Shown here in pieces: positions 42,921 through 51,124 of a stretch of DNA of 64,000 nt (the stretch's first letter is position 1; each line of letters opens with the position of its first letter). The DNA lies in contig NZ_DJJS01000006.1 in the NCBI RefSeq assembly GCF_002434265.1, positions 248,001 through 312,000 on the forward strand. The letters are read 5' to 3'. Origin of the DNA: Pseudomonas sp. UBA6562. Lineage in GTDB: Bacteria > Pseudomonadota > Gammaproteobacteria > Pseudomonadales > Pseudomonadaceae. A program made the translations under genes and the position numbers. Below the pieces are notes generated by a model that was given only the letters and a program-made list of their open reading frames with translations, did no database searches and had not been told where the DNA came from.

Positions 42921-44075
42921 ATGACCCATTCCCTACGCCGCCTCGCCGGCGCCCTTGCAGCACTGGCACTGCTGGCAGGCTGCAACGGCAGCGACGAGGA
43001 CAAGAAACCCGCGCCCCACGCCATCGCCACCTACACCCCCGCCACCTGGAAGGACCTGCCCGCCGTTAGCGACGCGGATCTCGTGGCAGGTTTCGCCGCC
43101 TGGCGCCAAGGTTGTGAAAAGCTCGCGCGCAATCCGGTCTGGGCGGCGACCTGCGAAGCCGCGCAGGCCGTGCCGGTCGAGCCGCAGCAGGTACGTGGTT
43201 TTCTTCAGGAGCGCTTGCAGGTCTACGGCCTGCGCTCGGCGCAGAACCAAGCCAACGGCCTGATCACCGGCTATTACGAGCCGGTCTATCGCGGCAGCCT
43301 GACACAGACCGCCGAGGCCTCGGTGCCGGTCTACGGCATCCCCGACGACATGATCGTGGTCGACCTGGCCGAGGTGTACCCCGAACTCAAGGGCAAGCGC
43401 CTGCGCGGCCGCCTCGAAGGGCGCGTGCTCAAGCCCTACGACACCGCCGAGGTGATCGGTCGCGAAGGCGCGAAGGCGCCCGTGCTGGCCTGGCTGACCG
43501 ACCCCATGGACTTGCAGTTCCTGCAAATCCAGGGCTCGGGCCGAGTACAACTAGACGATGGCCGGCAACTGCGCCTGGGCTATGCCGACCAGAACGGCCA
43601 TCCCTATCGCCCCATCGGTCGCTGGTTGATCGAGCAGGGTGAGCTGACCCAAGACCAGGTCAGCATGGGTGCCATCCACGCGTGGGCCCAGGCGCATCCG
43701 CAGCGGGTGCCGGAGCTGCTGGCGAGCAACCCCAGCTACGTGTTCTTCAGTGCGCGCCCGGACAGCAACGAAGGCCCGCGCGGTTCGCTCAACGTGCCGC
43801 TGACCGCCGGCTACAGCGTAGCGATCGACCGCAAGGTGATCCCGCTGGGCAGCCTGCTGTGGCTGTCCACCACCCGCCCCGACGGCAGCCCGGTGGTGCG
43901 CCCTGTGGGCGCGCAGGACACCGGCGGAGCGATTACCGGCGAAGTGCGCGCCGACCTGTTCTGGGGCACTGGGCCGCAAGCGGGCGAGCTGGCCGGCAAC
44001 ATGAAGCAGCAAGGGCAGATCTGGATGCTCTGGCCCAAAGGTCAGCCGCTACCCGACGTGCCCAGGGTGCCCTGA
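42921..44075 (+). CDS. mltA: Membrane-bound lytic murein transglycosylase A
   Basis: 384 residues. Lipoprotein signal ALALLAGC (Cys21). The mature domain carries GLITGYYEP, LQIQGSGRVQL and the C-terminal 3D-domain block AQDTGGAITGEVRADLFWG whose Asp residues are catalytic in MltA. It cleaves peptidoglycan glycan strands with anhydromuramoyl formation at the outer membrane. Separated by 114 bases from the divergent cytochrome gene and ending 2 bases before the convergent MAPEG gene. Confidence 0.96.
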   Translation: MTHSLRRLAGALAALALLAGCNGSDEDKKPAPHAIATYTPATWKDLPAVSDADLVAGFAAWRQGCEKLARNPVWAATCEAAQAVPVEPQQVRGFLQERLQVYGLRSAQNQANGLITGYYEPVYRGSLTQTAEASVPVYGIPDDMIVVDLAEVYPELKGKRLRGRLEGRVLKPYDTAEVIGREGAKAPVLAWLTDPMDLQFLQIQGSGRVQLDDGRQLRLGYADQNGHPYRPIGRWLIEQGELTQDQVSMGAIHAWAQAHPQRVPELLASNPSYVFFSARPDSNEGPRGSLNVPLTAGYSVAIDRKVIPLGSLLWLSTTRPDGSPVVRPVGAQDTGGAITGEVRADLFWGTGPQAGELAGNMKQQGQIWMLWPKGQPLPDVPRVP

Positions 44076-44077
44076 TT

Positions 44078-44464
44078 TCAGACCGACACCACGAAGAAGC
44101 TGACGATCAGCATCAGCCCGGCGAAGTACATCAACGAACGCAGCGCGGCCCAATCGGCCATGTAGCAGATGATGAACAGCAGCCGGCTGGTGATGTAGAG
44201 CACCGCCAGCACGTCTTGGGTCACCTGTTCGGCGTTGCCCACCACATCGGCCACCAGTACGGCGGCGGCGAAGGCCGGAAAGGTTTCGAAACCGTTCTGC
44301 TGGGCCGAATGCAGCCGCCGCGGCAGGCCGGACAGGGTATCGAGGAAGGCGCGCGGGTCGTGGTTTTCGCGAAAACCGAAACGGCCGCTGGCGACTTTGG
44401 CGCCCAAGGCGCTGAGCGGCGGCAACAACATGGCGAACAGGATGCACCACAGGGCGACGGTCAT
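44078..44464 (-). CDS. MAPEG family membrane protein
   Basis: 128 residues with four hydrophobic segments. The stretch NHDPRAFLDTLSGLPRRLHSAQQNGFETFPAFAAAVL, with conserved Asn, Arg, Glu and Phe, is the MAPEG (membrane-associated eicosanoid and glutathione metabolism) signature. Inner membrane; bacterial substrates are unknown, glutathione-linked detoxification is typical of the family. The ATG follows the EamA transporter stop by 25 bases on the same strand, so they may be cotranscribed. Confidence 0.9.
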   Translation of the reverse strand: MTVALWCILFAMLLPPLSALGAKVASGRFGFRENHDPRAFLDTLSGLPRRLHSAQQNGFETFPAFAAAVLVADVVGNAEQVTQDVLAVLYITSRLLFIICYMADWAALRSLMYFAGLMLIVSFFVVSV

Positions 44465-44489
44465 AGCAGGACCTCCAAGGTCGAATGGG

Positions 44490-45371
44490 TCAGAGTTTCA
44501 TCACCAGCACGCCAGCTAAGACCAGCCCGCACGCCAGAAGTCTCGGGCCGCCGAAGGGTTCCTTGAGATAACGCATGCCCAGCAGCACCACCAGGATCAC
44601 GCTCAGCTCGCGCAAGGCCGCCGCTTCGGCGATCGACCCCAGGTGCATGGCGAACAGCACCAGGGCATAACTGAGCAGCACGCACACCCCCACCGCCAGC
44701 CCCAAGCGCCACTGCGTGCGCCAGAACAGCACGAAGGCCGGCCGTCGCGCCACGCCCGCCAGCAACGGGAAGGGCACCGAGCAGCACAGCGTCAGCCACA
44801 CCAGGTAGTCCCAGGGCTGGCCCCAACGCTGCACCGCCTGCCCGTCGAGCCAGGTGTAGCAACCGATGCACAGGCCGATCAGCGCCACCACCGGCAACAT
44901 CGACCAGGGCAGACGTTCGCCGCCCCCGCCTTGCCACAGCAGACAGGCCATGCCGCACGGAATCAGCAGGATGCCGACGATCTGCTGGGCGCTCAGCGAC
45001 TCCCCGGCGAACAGCAGCGTCAACACCAGCACCACCAACGGCGACGTCCCGCGCATCAGCGGGTAGATAAGGCCCAGGTCGCCTACCCGATAGGCCTGGA
45101 TCAGCAAAACCCGATACAGCAACTCGGCCAGCGCCGAAGCGACCAGCCACGGCCAGATCCCGGCCGGCGGCATCTCGACCCAAGGCAGGGCACATAAGGC
45201 GAACAGCAGGCCGACCGTGTCCATGCAGGCGATCACCAGCGAGCGCTCGCCGCTGAACTTGATGAGGGTGTTCCAGGTGGCGTGCAGCAACGCGGCGAGC
45301 AGGACGAGCGAGGTAGCCAACACCGTTCGAGGCTCCAGCATGGGATGAAAGGTAAGCGAATGTTTCGTCAT
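44490..45371 (-). CDS. EamA/DMT family transporter
   Basis: 293 residues with ten predicted membrane segments in two repeats. The first repeat ends YPLMRGTSPLVVLVLTLLFAGESLS and the second SIAEAAALRELSVILVVLLG..FLKEP-like (RYLKEPFGGPRL), the two EamA hallmark loops. Probably exports or exchanges small metabolites. ATG 45371 and M11 (45341) are both possible starts; neither has a strong ribosome-binding site. It lies upstream of the MAPEG gene on the same strand and is divergent from the antiporter. Confidence 0.87.
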   Translation of the reverse strand: MTKHSLTFHPMLEPRTVLATSLVLLAALLHATWNTLIKFSGERSLVIACMDTVGLLFALCALPWVEMPPAGIWPWLVASALAELLYRVLLIQAYRVGDLGLIYPLMRGTSPLVVLVLTLLFAGESLSAQQIVGILLIPCGMACLLWQGGGGERLPWSMLPVVALIGLCIGCYTWLDGQAVQRWGQPWDYLVWLTLCCSVPFPLLAGVARRPAFVLFWRTQWRLGLAVGVCVLLSYALVLFAMHLGSIAEAAALRELSVILVVLLGMRYLKEPFGGPRLLACGLVLAGVLVMKL

Positions 45372-45538
45372 GCACCCTACCCTGCTCGTGACCAGAAAAC
45401 GAGGTTCCAGCGCGCCACAAAAGGAACGTTATGCAGTTTTCTGGTCAGAGCATGTGCCCGACCGCCCGGTCAGCCCATCAAATAACTGCCCCGAACCATT
45501 CGGGTTTCGACTTGGAAGCCATTGCCACAGGATTCAGG

Positions 45539-46774
45539 ATGCTTGAACTCGTTGCTGCGTTTATCTGCTTGACCACCCTACTCACCTACGTCAACTACCG
45601 TTTCATCGGCCTGCCGCCCGCCATCGGCGTGATGGTCACTGCCTTGCTCTTCTCGCTGATGATCCAGGGCCTGAGCCTGCTGGGCTTTCCAGGCCTGGAA
45701 GCGCGCGTCGAAGGCCTGATGAACCAGATCGACTTCAACGATCTGCTGATGCACTGGATGTTGTCGTTCCTGCTGTTCGCCGGCGCCTTGCACGTCAACC
45801 TCGGCGACCTGCGCAGCTATCGCTGGCCCATCGGCCTGCTGGCCACCGTCGGCGTATTGATCGCCACCGTGGTGATCGGCCTGCTGGCGCACTGGGTGTT
45901 CGCGCTGTTCGGCTGGCACGTCAGCCTGATCTACTGCCTGCTGTTCGGCGCGCTGATCTCGCCCACCGACCCCATCGCAGTGCTCGGCGCGCTGCGTACG
46001 GCCAATGCGCCCAAGCCGCTGAAGACCACCATCGTCGGCGAATCGCTGTTCAACGACGGCACCGCCGTAGTGGTATTCACCGTGCTGCTGGGCATCGCGC
46101 AACTAGGTGAGACGCCGAGCATGGCCGACACCGCCGTGCTGTTCCTGCGTGAGGCGGTCGGTGGCGCGCTGTTCGGCGGCCTGATCGGTTACGCCACCTA
46201 CCGCATGATCAAAGGCATCGAGCAGTACCAGGTGGAGGTCATGCTGACCCTGGCCCTGGTCATCGGCGGCTCGGTGATGTGCTACGAACTGCACGTCTCG
46301 GCGCCCATCGCCATGGTGGTGGCGGGCCTGATCATCGGCAACCTGGGCCGCAACCTGGCCATGAACGACATGACCCGCCGCTACATGGACGGCTTCTGGG
46401 AGCTGATCGACGACATGCTCAACGCCCTGCTGTTCGCCCTGATCGGCCTGGAGCTGTTGCTGCTGCCGTTCAACTGGCTGCACCTGGCAGCCGGCACCGT
46501 GCTGGCCGTGGCGGTACTGGCCGCGCGCCTGCTGACCGTGGCCCCGGCGATCCTGTTGCTGCGGCGCTGGCGCAGCGTGCCCAAGGGCACCATCCGCGTG
46601 CTGACCTGGGGCGGTTTGCGTGGCGGCGTTTCGGTGGCGCTGGCGCTGTCGCTGCCGACTGGCGATGAGCGGGATTTGTTGTTGTCGATCACTTACATCG
46701 TGGTGTTGTCGTCGATTCTGATTCAGGGGTTGACGGTGGGTGGGGTGGTGCGGCGGGTGAGTGAGCAGCCGTGA
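45539..46774 (+). CDS. CPA1-family Na+/H+ antiporter
   Basis: 411 residues with 11-12 membrane segments. The conserved ion-site regions GALISPTDPIAVLGAL and GESLFNDGTAVVVFTVLLG (Asp-bearing) and the late GLRGGVSVALALSLP motif are diagnostic of NhaP/NhaG-type CPA1 exchangers. It works in Na+/pH homeostasis. The ATG at 45539 (MLELVAAFICL) is chosen since the first helix starts there; the frame is open upstream to 45431. It is the last core-genome gene before the low-GC region. Confidence 0.92.
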   Translation: MLELVAAFICLTTLLTYVNYRFIGLPPAIGVMVTALLFSLMIQGLSLLGFPGLEARVEGLMNQIDFNDLLMHWMLSFLLFAGALHVNLGDLRSYRWPIGLLATVGVLIATVVIGLLAHWVFALFGWHVSLIYCLLFGALISPTDPIAVLGALRTANAPKPLKTTIVGESLFNDGTAVVVFTVLLGIAQLGETPSMADTAVLFLREAVGGALFGGLIGYATYRMIKGIEQYQVEVMLTLALVIGGSVMCYELHVSAPIAMVVAGLIIGNLGRNLAMNDMTRRYMDGFWELIDDMLNALLFALIGLELLLLPFNWLHLAAGTVLAVAVLAARLLTVAPAILLLRRWRSVPKGTIRVLTWGGLRGGVSVALALSLPTGDERDLLLSITYIVVLSSILIQGLTVGGVVRRVSEQP

Positions 46775-47921
46775 ACTGTTATCAATGACATGCAGGCATC
46801 GCATCATGCGGTGCCTGTCTTTTCAGACCAGTTGTCGGTCGCGAGCTTTCACCACACTTCTTTAATTTCAAGGCGACGGCAGAGGGGACGAGCGTTTCGC
46901 CAAAAGCTGTATTTCACGATGGCGATACAGGTCGTTGCCGGACTCGATATCCTGACGAGACAGCCGTCCGAGCTTGGGATGTCGCGCTAAGGAAAGCCGC
47001 AAAAACAACATCGTCGCAGGCCAACTTGTCGGGCTGACTAATCTGTAAAGCCTGAAAAGTTCAGCCTCTTCATCAGTATCAGCTCTCCTGGCAGTGGGCG
47101 ACTCTGCCGATAGGCGTCACAAGAAAACCAAAGCGGATCAGGTGTGTAGATTGTGAAAGGCTCTTGAAGCTTTCTCAGCCGTTCGGCATGGCCGTGCCGC
47201 TAGATACTCACCTTATTGTGCAGAGGAAATCCTGACCAGGACCGCCTGAGTTGGAAAAGCCCCTGTGCGCAATCGCTGAATTTTATCACTTCAAGAACGA
47301 AAGCGTCGCCTAGCCTATCCGCTGATGGCGTAGCCGTGTGCCATATACGGAAATGGTTCGACGACTACGCTCGTTAACGCAAAGACGCCTTACGAGACGA
47401 CAGGAATGCGCTAACTTTCCAGGCCGCGCCTGAAGTGGACCCAGAATGACACCGCCTTCCTCGAGCGCCGCCTTTTGCTGACGCGAAGAAATGTAGGCGG
47501 CTTCCATTTTTCAAGTCCAGGTCATGAGTTGCCTGGAAAATGAGGGGCCGCGCCAATACCGCGAGCCTGAATGTAACGGGGCTGATTCGCACTTTCATTT
47601 ATCGCATTCTATAAACCGCAACTTGTACATCACGCCTCCTGAAGCAAGAACCATCTTACAGAAGCGTCCTACAAACTAAGCCTAAGAACAAACAAAAAGT
47701 GAAAGGCATTAATCCAACTGCACACTTCCATCCACTCCGCTATGGACTGAAAAAATATTAGAACGGCACATCTAACCACTAATTACAAGCTCACAACCAC
47801 CGCCCTAGACAGGCTGAAAATTTTTGTTGCAAATTCCACTCAATCCCTTACTTGCTCGAAAAGGTTAAATAGCGCTAACTTTTTTCAACCGCATAACTCA
47901 AACAAGAAAAGGCAGAGCACC
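46775..47921. other. Long low-GC gap at left edge of genomic island
   Basis: 1147 bases with no intact gene. The part 46870-47600 shows discontinuous coding-like stretches on the minus strand (see the pseudogene entry). A further minus-strand open stretch, about 46870-47115, ends in TGA near 46869 but has no usable start. From about 47600 to 47921 the sequence is strongly AT-rich, with runs of A and T, and must contain the promoter of the six-gene operon; no sigma-70 consensus could be fixed. Confidence 0.6.
47038..47598 (-). pseudogene. Decayed protein gene of unknown family
   Basis: A minus-strand gene of about 187 codons seems to lie here in pieces. An ATG at 47598 opens a frame (MKVRISPVTFRLAVL..), a second frame covers 47507-47310 (MEAAYISSRQQKAALEEGG), and a third frame is open from 47364 to 47038 (..RLGDAFVLEVIKFSD.. 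and ..LQEPFTIYTPDPLWFS..) apart from one in-frame TAG at 47200-47202. The protein-like composition on both sides of that TAG suggests recent decay by frameshifts plus a nonsense mutation. I do not recognise the family; small orphan or immunity-type proteins would fit an island edge. Confidence 0.35.
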
Positions 47922-49088
47922 GTGAGTACATGCATCTCTTCGCACCGAGAGATGGCGCTACTTTGGGCCGTCAACTTGTGCGCCATCTCAGCATCGACAC
48001 TGACCTACATTTACCTCTCCTACTACGTGTATCTTCAAACGGCAAATCTGATTTTTTCTCAGCTGATACTCTTCGCACCGATGATCCTGCCGGTCATCCT
48101 CGTGGCGTGGATCTATCGCCTGTCGGACTGGTTGCCGCCGCGCACGCTGCTCTGGACTACGAATCTGATGTCGTTGATTTCGGCATGGATCACGTATCAG
48201 ACGCTGCCGCATTACACAGGAGTGGCTGTGGGAGGGGCGATTATCATCGGCACATTGGATGCACTACAGCGGGTGGGCCGGATCGTTGCAATCAAATGCT
48301 ACTTTCCGGGCTCGCAAATCGCCAGTTCCGTGCCACTGACATTGACGGCACAGTTCATCGCCGGCGGTCTCGCAGGACTCAGCATGATGCTATTGAAGGC
48401 AGATATGACGCCTGACCTGGCCTTGAAAATAACAGGGATCTTGTTCGCTACCGCCATGCTAGCAGCCATTATGTTACCCGCCTCGATTCAATCGGAAGGC
48501 GCTGTTCGCGCTACGCCAAAACTTATACGCGCGCTGGCAGTTACGCTGAACGATTATCCGCCAGTGCGACTCACCTTGCTACGGTTCTTACTCTTCGTGA
48601 GCCTTTTCCAAGGATTTTTCAACGTCTCCCGAGTGCTGCTGCCAGCCCATGTATTAGGTCTGGGCGAAGCATATGTCGGCCTATTGCAGGCCGTCAACAG
48701 CATTGCGGCGCTGGTAGGTGCAGTGCTGTTCTATCAAATGAACAAGCGCGGCTTTCGGCTTTTACAGCTCCCCATGCCCGTCATCAGCAGCCTCTTCATG
48801 ATCATCTCTGCCCGCGCTATAAATTTGGAAACCAGCTACGCAGCCTATTTTTTCTACATCTTTTTCTTCGAGATGGCATTTTTCAAACTGCAAGCTGACT
48901 TGGTGCGCTGCACACCCGCTCACGCAATGCCCTTGATGGCATCAGTACAATATGCAGGCGTTTATCTAGGCATGATAGTAAGTATTTTCTTGGGCTCACT
49001 GCTTGCGGATGCGGTCGGACTATTTATCACGAGCATTCTATTTGCAATAGCCTACGAATGGGCAGATCGGTTAATTAAAACCAAGTAA
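47922..49088 (+). CDS. MFS-type exporter of the phosphoramidate-like gene cluster
   Basis: 388 residues, 10-12 hydrophobic segments, no soluble domain. It starts at GTG 47922 with AAAAGGCAGAG about 6 bases upstream. Weak MFS features: a short basic loop after the second segment (IYRLSDWLPPRTLL) and a long central loop (about 185-215). No close named subfamily recognised. It is the first gene of a six-gene plus-strand operon with synthesis enzymes, so export of the product (or import of a precursor) is the likely job. Codon usage and GC are lower than in the flanking core genes, indicating horizontal transfer. Confidence 0.75.
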   Translation: MSTCISSHREMALLWAVNLCAISASTLTYIYLSYYVYLQTANLIFSQLILFAPMILPVILVAWIYRLSDWLPPRTLLWTTNLMSLISAWITYQTLPHYTGVAVGGAIIIGTLDALQRVGRIVAIKCYFPGSQIASSVPLTLTAQFIAGGLAGLSMMLLKADMTPDLALKITGILFATAMLAAIMLPASIQSEGAVRATPKLIRALAVTLNDYPPVRLTLLRFLLFVSLFQGFFNVSRVLLPAHVLGLGEAYVGLLQAVNSIAALVGAVLFYQMNKRGFRLLQLPMPVISSLFMIISARAINLETSYAAYFFYIFFFEMAFFKLQADLVRCTPAHAMPLMASVQYAGVYLGMIVSIFLGSLLADAVGLFITSILFAIAYEWADRLIKTK

Positions 49089-49122
49089 CCACACAATCTA
49101 ACACCCCCTACTGAAGGCATAA

Positions 49123-49740
49123 ATGATGCAAAATTTCACGCACCCGTTTCCTTTCCTTAAGCATTTAGACGTGCCCAATATAACAACTTTATTTAACTCT
49201 TCTCTCGCTTCGCTCGTGATCTACTGTGCCTACACAGAAGAATTATTACTTAGCGCCATGTTAATTTGCTTGGCCGCCATACTGGATGTGGTCGATGGCC
49301 ATTTAGCTCGAAAATACTTTTCTACTAATAAACAAGCACGAGACTTTGGTAAAAATTTAGACAGCTTTGCTGACTTGCTCAATTTCAGCATAGCGCCGGC
49401 TTTTATCACATTCCAACTCGTACCCTCCACCCTTGGCGGTTTTTTAGCAGGTACGTTGGTGATGACAGCGGTGCTACGGCTTTCTCTATTTGGTCTACCG
49501 GGAAGGGATAACTCTAAGCACTACCAGGGTCTTCCAACCACCTATTCAGGATTTATATTTTCACTGGCACTTTTGATTTTACCCGGGGTACAGCACTCCC
49601 AACAGTATGTTGTAGCTCTCGTCGCTACGACTGCACTGCTTCAAGTATCCAACCTCAGACTTCCGAAGTACAGCACGACCGCAACAATCTTTATGTTTGT
49701 CTCAGCATTTGGAATTACTGCCTTTATCATTCACACCTAA
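49123..49740 (+). CDS. CDP-alcohol phosphotransferase family membrane enzyme
   Basis: 205 residues with about six membrane helices. The complete catalytic motif is present: D55-x2-D58-G59-x2-A62-R63-x12-G76-x3-D80-x3-D84, where the Asp residues bind two metals and the last acts as base. The family moves a phospho-group from a CDP-linked donor to an alcohol, releasing CMP. It resembles PssA-type enzymes, but a housekeeping pssA would not be expected in an island. Here the donor may be a CDP-linked phosphoramidate made by the downstream genes. 34 bases after the exporter, 14 before the ATP-grasp gene. The second Met is an alternative start. Confidence 0.88.
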   Translation: MMQNFTHPFPFLKHLDVPNITTLFNSSLASLVIYCAYTEELLLSAMLICLAAILDVVDGHLARKYFSTNKQARDFGKNLDSFADLLNFSIAPAFITFQLVPSTLGGFLAGTLVMTAVLRLSLFGLPGRDNSKHYQGLPTTYSGFIFSLALLILPGVQHSQQYVVALVATTALLQVSNLRLPKYSTTATIFMFVSAFGITAFIIHT

Positions 49741-49754
49741 AATGCGAGGTTCGC

Positions 49755-51071
49755 ATGCGACATATCGTTTTTGTCGACAGTACGGTCAGTGGATTGCTGG
49801 CTTTAGAAGCCGCAAAAAAACTGGACTGTCGCGTCACATTCATCCACCAGCGCGACGCATCATTTTTGAACATTTCCCTTGGCGACGATACAACTCTGTT
49901 GGCGTCTTACCTACACCATGTCGACAATTATGTTCGAGTCGATAGTCTGCAAGACGAGGCGTTCAGTCAATGCCTCTCAACACTCCACCTACAGTGGCCT
50001 ATCGATGCACTCGTTACTACCTCCGAAGCAGCTATCTTGCCAGTGGCACGCGAAGCGCAGCGCCTCGGCCTACCCTGCCCTGACTACGACGCGCTGTGTA
50101 ATGCCGTTTTCAAGAACTGTCTACGTGAAACGTTGAAAACTCATGGGCTACGCTCTCCAAATTTTGAGGTACTCACTGAACAGCAACTAATAGAAGGCGA
50201 TGCTCCACAGGTGGCATTGCCGTTTGTGGTGAAACCAATTCGCGGTTTTGCGAAACAGTTTTCCGCCATCTGCCACCACCGTAGCGATTTCGATGTTTTT
50301 TTAAACTGCTTGCGTCAGACGCGCTCAATGAGCGACCCCATGATCAATCGGCTGGTTAGTCGCGACTATCTTATCGAACAATACATCGACGGGAGCTTGT
50401 ACTCGGCCGAAGTCATCGTTCAGGAGGGCAAAGTCTCATGCTATGCCACCACTATTAGATTCCGCGCTGACTATAACGAAATCCTAGAAATGACTTCAAC
50501 CATGCCCTCGGGACTGGATGAGACTCAGCGCAACCTCATCAAACTCTATGTCCAGGCTGTTTTTGATGCGTTGAAAATAAATTTTGGACTGTATCATGTC
50601 GAACTGCTACTCAATGAATCGGGGCCGTGTTTGGTCGAGATCAATGCGCGCATGATGGGCAGCGTTTCGCCGCAAATGTATCGACTGCTAACGGGTATCG
50701 ATCCATTTGAATTAATGATTCGATTGCATCTTGGGGAAGAGATAAAGATCGACGACTCAGCACTGAAAAGCGCAGGGTCTGTGGTCACCATCGCGTCGCG
50801 CTTTGGTGGCTTCATTTCAGCCCACTACGACCCTAACGAGTTTTCAGCACTCTTGCGCAAATACGATATTCAATTTTGCACAGCTCGCGTTTTTCCAGGG
50901 CAGGCTGTACAGCGCTACAGCGGCAATATAGGCACCATTGGACATGTCATCATTGAAGACACATGCCCCTATGCCGCAGCGGCAGCGGGCAATTGCTTCC
51001 TTCAGGAGTTATCCCTGTTGTATGGCCTCGAACTGGCGACCTACACCGGTCCGGAACTGCATCGACAGTAG
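49755..51071 (+). CDS. ATP-grasp carboxylate-amine ligase
   Basis: 438 residues. N-terminal pre-ATP-grasp Rossmann-like part (1-110), then the ATP-grasp fold with K160 in PFVVKPIRG, the IEQYIDGSLYSAEV strand (E209 region) and the metal-binding HVELLLNESGPCLVEINARMMG (E283, E295, N297, R299), all intact. C-terminal about 100 residues are variable. Such proteins form amide bonds via acyl-phosphate, as in BacD-like L-amino-acid ligases. In this operon it probably joins amino acids in the acceptor or product. 14 bases after the CDP-alcohol phosphotransferase gene; 53 bases before the kinase gene. Confidence 0.88.
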   Translation: MRHIVFVDSTVSGLLALEAAKKLDCRVTFIHQRDASFLNISLGDDTTLLASYLHHVDNYVRVDSLQDEAFSQCLSTLHLQWPIDALVTTSEAAILPVAREAQRLGLPCPDYDALCNAVFKNCLRETLKTHGLRSPNFEVLTEQQLIEGDAPQVALPFVVKPIRGFAKQFSAICHHRSDFDVFLNCLRQTRSMSDPMINRLVSRDYLIEQYIDGSLYSAEVIVQEGKVSCYATTIRFRADYNEILEMTSTMPSGLDETQRNLIKLYVQAVFDALKINFGLYHVELLLNESGPCLVEINARMMGSVSPQMYRLLTGIDPFELMIRLHLGEEIKIDDSALKSAGSVVTIASRFGGFISAHYDPNEFSALLRKYDIQFCTARVFPGQAVQRYSGNIGTIGHVIIEDTCPYAAAAAGNCFLQELSLLYGLELATYTGPELHRQ

Positions 51072-51124
51072 CCAACACCTGCAACTCTTCTAAAGTCTTG
51101 GCCATTAATCAAAGGAAATGTCCA

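Noticed and set aside
46790..46990. Plus-strand 66-codon open frame after the antiporter gene
   Set aside because: No ribosome-binding site or recognisable motif; it lies in the decayed gap and runs opposite better minus-strand coding-like stretches.
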